From positions 1 to 64,000 of the forward strand of contig JAAWDG010000003.1 of assembly GCA_022793655.1 (NCBI GenBank): a stretch of DNA of 64,000 nt. The letters are read 5' to 3'. Each line of letters starts with the position of its first letter. Position 1 is the first letter of the stretch. This document shows, one piece after another, positions 61,269 through 64,000 of the stretch. The DNA is from Clostridiales bacterium. GTDB taxonomy: Bacteria > Bacillota > Clostridia > Oscillospirales > CAG-272. The translations under genes and the position numbers were made by a program. Below the pieces are notes generated by a model. It had not been told where the DNA came from. It did no database searches and saw only the letters and a program-made list of their open reading frames with translations.

Positions 61269-62183
61269 TTACTGCTCTTCCAAGACAAACTGTTTAATAG
61301 GCTTAATGGCGCTGCCCCCTTCAAAGGCGCGCACCTCGCCCAACGCAAAAAATCCCTTTTCGCCGCAAAGACGCACCCGCGTGCCCTCGTCCCATGCGGT
61401 ATGTATTTTCGCTTGGTATATCTCGGCGCCGCAGCGGGCGAGCCTCTCGTAAAAGGCTGGAAGCCGCACGGACGGACAGTCGGCAAACAAGCTTTCAAGC
61501 GGCACTAATTTCTCGCCCCGCGTTTCCGGTTCCATGGCCTCAATCTCTCCTAACGTATACGCATCGTCCAGCGTAAAGGCGCCCACCGAAAGGCGCGCAA
61601 GTTCGCTCATCGCCCCGCCGCAGCCAAGGGCCGCGCCAATATCATGGCACAGGGTTCGCATATACGTGCCTGGTCCGCAGGCCACCTCTAACACGTATTC
61701 ATTCTCGCTGGCACCAGGCTGCACCTCGATGAACTCAATGGTCACCGGCCTTGCTGCCCGCTCAATTTCAATCTGCTGCCTGGCAAGATCAACCAACTTC
61801 TTGCCGCCCACCTTCAGGGCCGAATACATAGGCGGCACCTGCTCTGTCGTGCCGACAAACCGCTGGCAGACCTCGGCCACCCTCTCTTTGTCGGGCCACG
61901 GCCCCTCATGCACCGACTGGACGGCGCCGGTTATATCCTGCGTGTCGGTGGTTACGCCTAATCGAAGGCCCACCCGATACGCCTTATTATGTACCGTCAA
62001 AAAAGAGGCGGCCTTCACCGCGCGGCCCACCAACAGCACCAGCACGCCGGTAGCCATGGGATCCAGGGTGCCGGTGTGCCCCACCTGTTTGGTTTGATAG
62101 AGCTTCCGCACCCGGTTCACCACATCGTGCGAGGTCATGCTCGCCTCTTTATGGACGCACAACACGCCCGAAAATTCATTCAT
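61269..62183 (-). CDS. truB: tRNA pseudouridine-55 synthase
   Basis: About 304 residues. The listed ORF extends back to 62723 through nrnA; ATG 62183 ('MNEFSGVLCVHKEASMTSHD') is the standard TruB start. Catalytic region is 'QVGHTGTLDPMATGVLVLLV' (Asp in GTLDP), then 'KAYRVGLRLGVTTDTQDITG' and 'VACGPGTYMRTLCHDIGAAL'. A PUA-like C-terminus follows. It makes pseudouridine-55 in the T-loop of tRNAs. It overlaps nrnA by 8 nt in the conserved order rbfA-nrnA-truB. The usual next gene ribF is missing here. Confidence 0.96.
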   Translation of the reverse strand: MNEFSGVLCVHKEASMTSHDVVNRVRKLYQTKQVGHTGTLDPMATGVLVLLVGRAVKAASFLTVHNKAYRVGLRLGVTTDTQDITGAVQSVHEGPWPDKERVAEVCQRFVGTTEQVPPMYSALKVGGKKLVDLARQQIEIERAARPVTIEFIEVQPGASENEYVLEVACGPGTYMRTLCHDIGAALGCGGAMSELARLSVGAFTLDDAYTLGEIEAMEPETRGEKLVPLESLFADCPSVRLPAFYERLARCGAEIYQAKIHTAWDEGTRVRLCGEKGFFALGEVRAFEGGSAIKPIKQFVLEEQ

Positions 62184-63138
62184 GGAACACCTCTCGGCAC
62201 AACGCCGTGATGGCTTTCTGCACCCCGGCCGGTGATTCGGCCCCGAGCGTGCAGCCCGCCGCCCGCTTGTGTCCGCCGCCGCCGAGTTTGGCGCAAAGGG
62301 CCGCACAGTCGATGCCCTCGGCCGACCGCATGGAAATCTTATAAACAGCCGGATTTTTCTCGCTTTGTCTTGCCGAAACCGCCAGTTCCACCCCCGCAAT
62401 CTGCCGCAATAAGGAGGAAGCATTGCCAAAATGCTCATCGCCAAAGCCGGCGGCCTGCTTGGCTTGATTGTCAGCCACTGCGATGGCCAAACGCCCGTCA
62501 AACAAAAAAGACGCGTGCGTGTATACATAGCCGGCCGCGGCCGCTTCTTCTTTCGACACCGTTTCAAACAGTTTTTCCGAAAGGTCGGCGCCGTCTGCTC
62601 CCCGCGCCAACAGGCGAGCCGCCGTTTCAAAGGTGCGCGCACGCACGTTGGAATACCGGAACCCGCCGGTGTCCGAAGCAATCGCGCAATATAAATATTG
62701 GGCGCACTTCGTCGAAAAGCCACCCATCAATTCCCCGAGCTCAGCGATAATTTCACCGGCCGCGGCCGCTTCTGCGTCCACATAACCGGCTTTGCCAAAG
62801 TCAGGCGAAATCAGATGATGGTCAATTTTGATATCCACCCGTTCAAGCCAGGTCTCTTTCAAGTCCCCCAACTGTTCGGGCGAAGCCACATCCACCGTGA
62901 TGACCAAATCAGGCGCAAAGTCAGCCGGCACCGGTTCCTCGTCAAATAAAAAAGCAAGGCGGGCCGGCACTGGGTCAGCGCACAAGCAGGCCGCCTGTTT
63001 GCCTTTGTTTACCATCATTTCTTTCAGGGCATAAGCACTGCCCAGCGCGTCGCCATCGGGATTCACATGACAAAGAATGGCCGCGCACGCCGCCCCCTCG
63101 AGACGAGCGGCAATTTCATCTAACTCAATTCGATTCAT
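62176..63138 (-). CDS. nrnA: Bifunctional oligoribonuclease/PAP phosphatase (DHH family)
   Basis: About 320 residues. ATG 63138 follows 'gaggag'; the listed ORF starts 6 codons earlier. DHH motifs are 'ILCHVNPDGDALGSAYAL' (DGD), 'LVITVDVAS', 'VDIKIDHHLISPDFGKAGYV' (DHH) and 'LYCAIASDTGGFRYSN' (SDTG). The DHHA1 domain ends with 'CAKLGGGGHKRAAGCTLG' (GGGH). It degrades nano-RNAs and 3'-phosphoadenosine 5'-phosphate. It overlaps rbfA by 14 nt and truB by 8 nt, so the three are tightly coupled. Confidence 0.96.
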   Translation of the reverse strand: MNRIELDEIAARLEGAACAAILCHVNPDGDALGSAYALKEMMVNKGKQAACLCADPVPARLAFLFDEEPVPADFAPDLVITVDVASPEQLGDLKETWLERVDIKIDHHLISPDFGKAGYVDAEAAAAGEIIAELGELMGGFSTKCAQYLYCAIASDTGGFRYSNVRARTFETAARLLARGADGADLSEKLFETVSKEEAAAAGYVYTHASFLFDGRLAIAVADNQAKQAAGFGDEHFGNASSLLRQIAGVELAVSARQSEKNPAVYKISMRSAEGIDCAALCAKLGGGGHKRAAGCTLGAESPAGVQKAITALCREVFHE

Positions 63139-63487
63139 GCGGCTCGTTCTCCTCAATTTCCTTTAAAAGCTGCATAATATGCGCGCCGTGTTCGGCCGAC
63201 TCGTCATAATAAAAGGTGAGCGCCGGCGTCATACGCAGGTTGAGCGATGTGGCAAGCCGGCTCCGGATAAACCCTTTGGCCCGCTCTAGCGCCTCTTTTA
63301 CCTCGGCCTGCGCTCCTTGTCCGATGACCGAATAATAGATTTTTGCAAATTTCAAATCGGCGCTGACATCGCACGCAGTCACCGTCACTAAATTCCGCTG
63401 GATTCTTGGGTCTTTAATCTCACGCAAAATGACGGCCATCTCTTTGGATACCTCGTCGTTGATTCGCCCTCTTCGATAATTCGGCAT
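63125..63487 (-). CDS. rbfA: Ribosome-binding factor A
   Basis: About 120 residues. ATG 63487 follows 'aaggcggg'; the listed ORF starts 8 codons earlier. It is a KH-like 30S maturation factor: 'RINDEVSKEMAVILREIKDP', 'VTVTACDVSADLKFAKIYYS' and 'LNLRMTPALTFYYDESAEHG'. It heads the rbfA-nrnA-truB series. infB, which normally lies directly upstream, is not here; instead repeat cluster R6 and a terminator-like hairpin precede it, so rbfA must have its own promoter. Confidence 0.96.
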   Translation of the reverse strand: MPNYRRGRINDEVSKEMAVILREIKDPRIQRNLVTVTACDVSADLKFAKIYYSVIGQGAQAEVKEALERAKGFIRSRLATSLNLRMTPALTFYYDESAEHGAHIMQLLKEIEENEPHESN

Positions 63488-63537
63488 GTATATTCCCGCC
63501 TTTCTAAGCATTATATCGTTTAGTATTCTCGTTTTGC

Positions 63538-63736
63538 TTTCGGTATATGATAAACATTCATTGCCGCATTGGAATACGGCAAGTTAAACAAATCTCCGAT
63601 TTGTTCTATGATACCACAAAGTTTTAGCTACCTAAAAGTTTATCGGTTCCGGCAGAGCCGGAATGTCACCCTTTTGGGTGGCAAGATAAACTTTAGGAAC
63701 AAATTTCTGATTTGTTCCATTATACTATAAAGTTCG
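63538..63736 (+). repeat. Structured repeat cluster R6 (one full unit and a partial one, plus orientation)
   Basis: The full unit has junction 'acaaagttttagcta', P1 'aaagtttatc' (63635) / 'gataaacttt' (63685), P2 'ttccggc' AGA 'gccggaa' (63647-63663), P3 'caccc' TTTT 'gggtg' (63667-63680), linker 'gcaa', and P4 'ggaacaaat' / 'atttgttcc' (63696-63718), followed by 'attatactataaagtt'. The partial unit upstream keeps 'ttgccg' / 'cggcaa' (about 63561-63582) and a P4 of 'aacaaat' / 'atttgtt' (63588-63606). It lies in the >500-bp stretch upstream of rbfA. Confidence 0.9.
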
Positions 63737-63754
63737 ATGAAATTCAACATACAG

Positions 63755-63798
63755 AAAAACCGCCGCAGGCCGGTAAAACTGGCCATGCGACGGTTTTT
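63755..63798. terminator. Terminator-like hairpin
   Basis: Outer arms 'aaaaaccg' and 'cggttttt', an inner 'ggcc' / 'ggcc' pair and T-runs on both strands. It is probably the end of a transcript that enters from the right on the minus strand; no gene on the plus strand needs it. Confidence 0.65.
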
Positions 63799-63808
63799 GT
63801 TTTGGGTT

Positions 63809-63982
63809 ATGAACATGAAAGGCTCCTACAACTTGGATTTTGTCATTGACATGTGCAAAGATGCTGACATGACCGACGAAGAACTTGAAAAGCACGAGAG
63901 AATCGCATGGGAGAAAAAAGATTATATGGCCTTTTTTCTTCTATGTATTACAAAAATTTGCAAAAAAGACTTCCAAGGATAA
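63809..63982 (+). CDS. Possible small protein at the window edge
   Basis: The ORF track gives 63737-63982, but its first part overlaps the repeat junction and a hairpin. From ATG 63809 it would be about 57 residues: 'MNMKGSYNLDFVIDMCKDAD', then 'MTDEELEKHERIAWEKKDYM' and a hydrophobic 'AFFLLCITKIC'. The middle is acidic and helical and reads like real protein. However there is no good ribosome binding site. It could be a small gene or a remnant. I do not recognise it. Confidence 0.35.
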   Translation: MNMKGSYNLDFVIDMCKDADMTDEELEKHERIAWEKKDYMAFFLLCITKICKKDFQG

Positions 63983-64000
63983 TCAGAATGTTTTTATTTA

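Noticed and set aside
62184-62723. N-terminal extension of the truB ORF
   Set aside because: This part is the shadow of nrnA in another frame; TruB similarity begins exactly at ATG 62183.

Overview
The window is chromosomal DNA of a low-to-mid GC, endospore-forming member of the Clostridia (Firmicutes). The evidence is a gpr-spoIIP pair, a CotH-family protein, a DUF4364 protein, a T-box leader, long-form HPF, strong AGGAGG-type ribosome binding sites and many consensus sigma-A promoters (TTGACA-N17-TATAAT). I cannot name genus or species. I see no rRNA, no prophage, no insertion sequence and no CRISPR array. One tRNA (Thr, anticodon CGT) is present.

Layout. 1-2.3 kb: the 3' part of a CotH-like surface protein and a small conserved protein. 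2.4-5.9 kb (minus): polA with an overlapping membrane-protein gene. 6.1-14.1 kb (plus): NYN-domain protein, pncC, a DUF4832-type protein translationally coupled to an LtaS-like sulfatase-fold enzyme, rsmF, hpf and a HAD phosphatase. 14.5-22.7 kb (minus): a 974-residue degenerate P-type-ATPase-like membrane protein, rlmB, a zinc-ribbon protein, a sigma factor, a DUF4364 protein and an OppA-type lipoprotein. 23.1-28.1 kb (plus): gpr, spoIIP, two envelope proteins, tRNA-Thr and an unknown protein. 28.2-30.8 kb: a GH2 glycosidase divergent from an AraC regulator. 31-37.7 kb (minus): pnp, rpsO, a sugar-type binding lipoprotein and a cysE-cysS operon behind a Cys T-box. 38-43.4 kb: an AraC regulator divergent from two TIM-barrel isomerase/epimerase-like genes and two Gfo/Idh/MocA oxidoreductase genes. 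43.5-50.5 kb: a YeiH-like exporter, a frameshifted GNAT gene, a GH13 enzyme, a Na/Pi cotransporter, an esterase, an unlisted 29-residue Cys-rich membrane peptide and a third isomerase-like gene. 50.6-57 kb: a DMT transporter, tagO/wecA-like, trpS and three unknown envelope or zinc-ribbon proteins. 57-63.5 kb (minus): two ROK-family genes, mscL, mrnC, pduL, truB, nrnA and rbfA.

The most unusual element is a family of structured intergenic repeats of about 110-120 bp, found at six loci (about 14.3, 18.5, 27.0, 43.4, 54.0 and 63.6 kb) and in both orientations. Each unit folds as an outer stem (P1) enclosing two hairpins (P2, P3), followed by a separate palindromic hairpin (P4) and an A/T-rich junction. 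The fold is kept while stem sequences change by paired substitutions. I do not recognise this family.

Other highlights: the 974-residue protein keeps a P1B-ATPase layout but has lost DKTGT and GDG; a GNAT gene is broken by one base in an A-run; a palindrome fills the promoter spacer of the sigma-factor gene; an inverted repeat overlaps the promoter of the sugar cluster. All functions are from reading the sequence and family knowledge; no database search was run.
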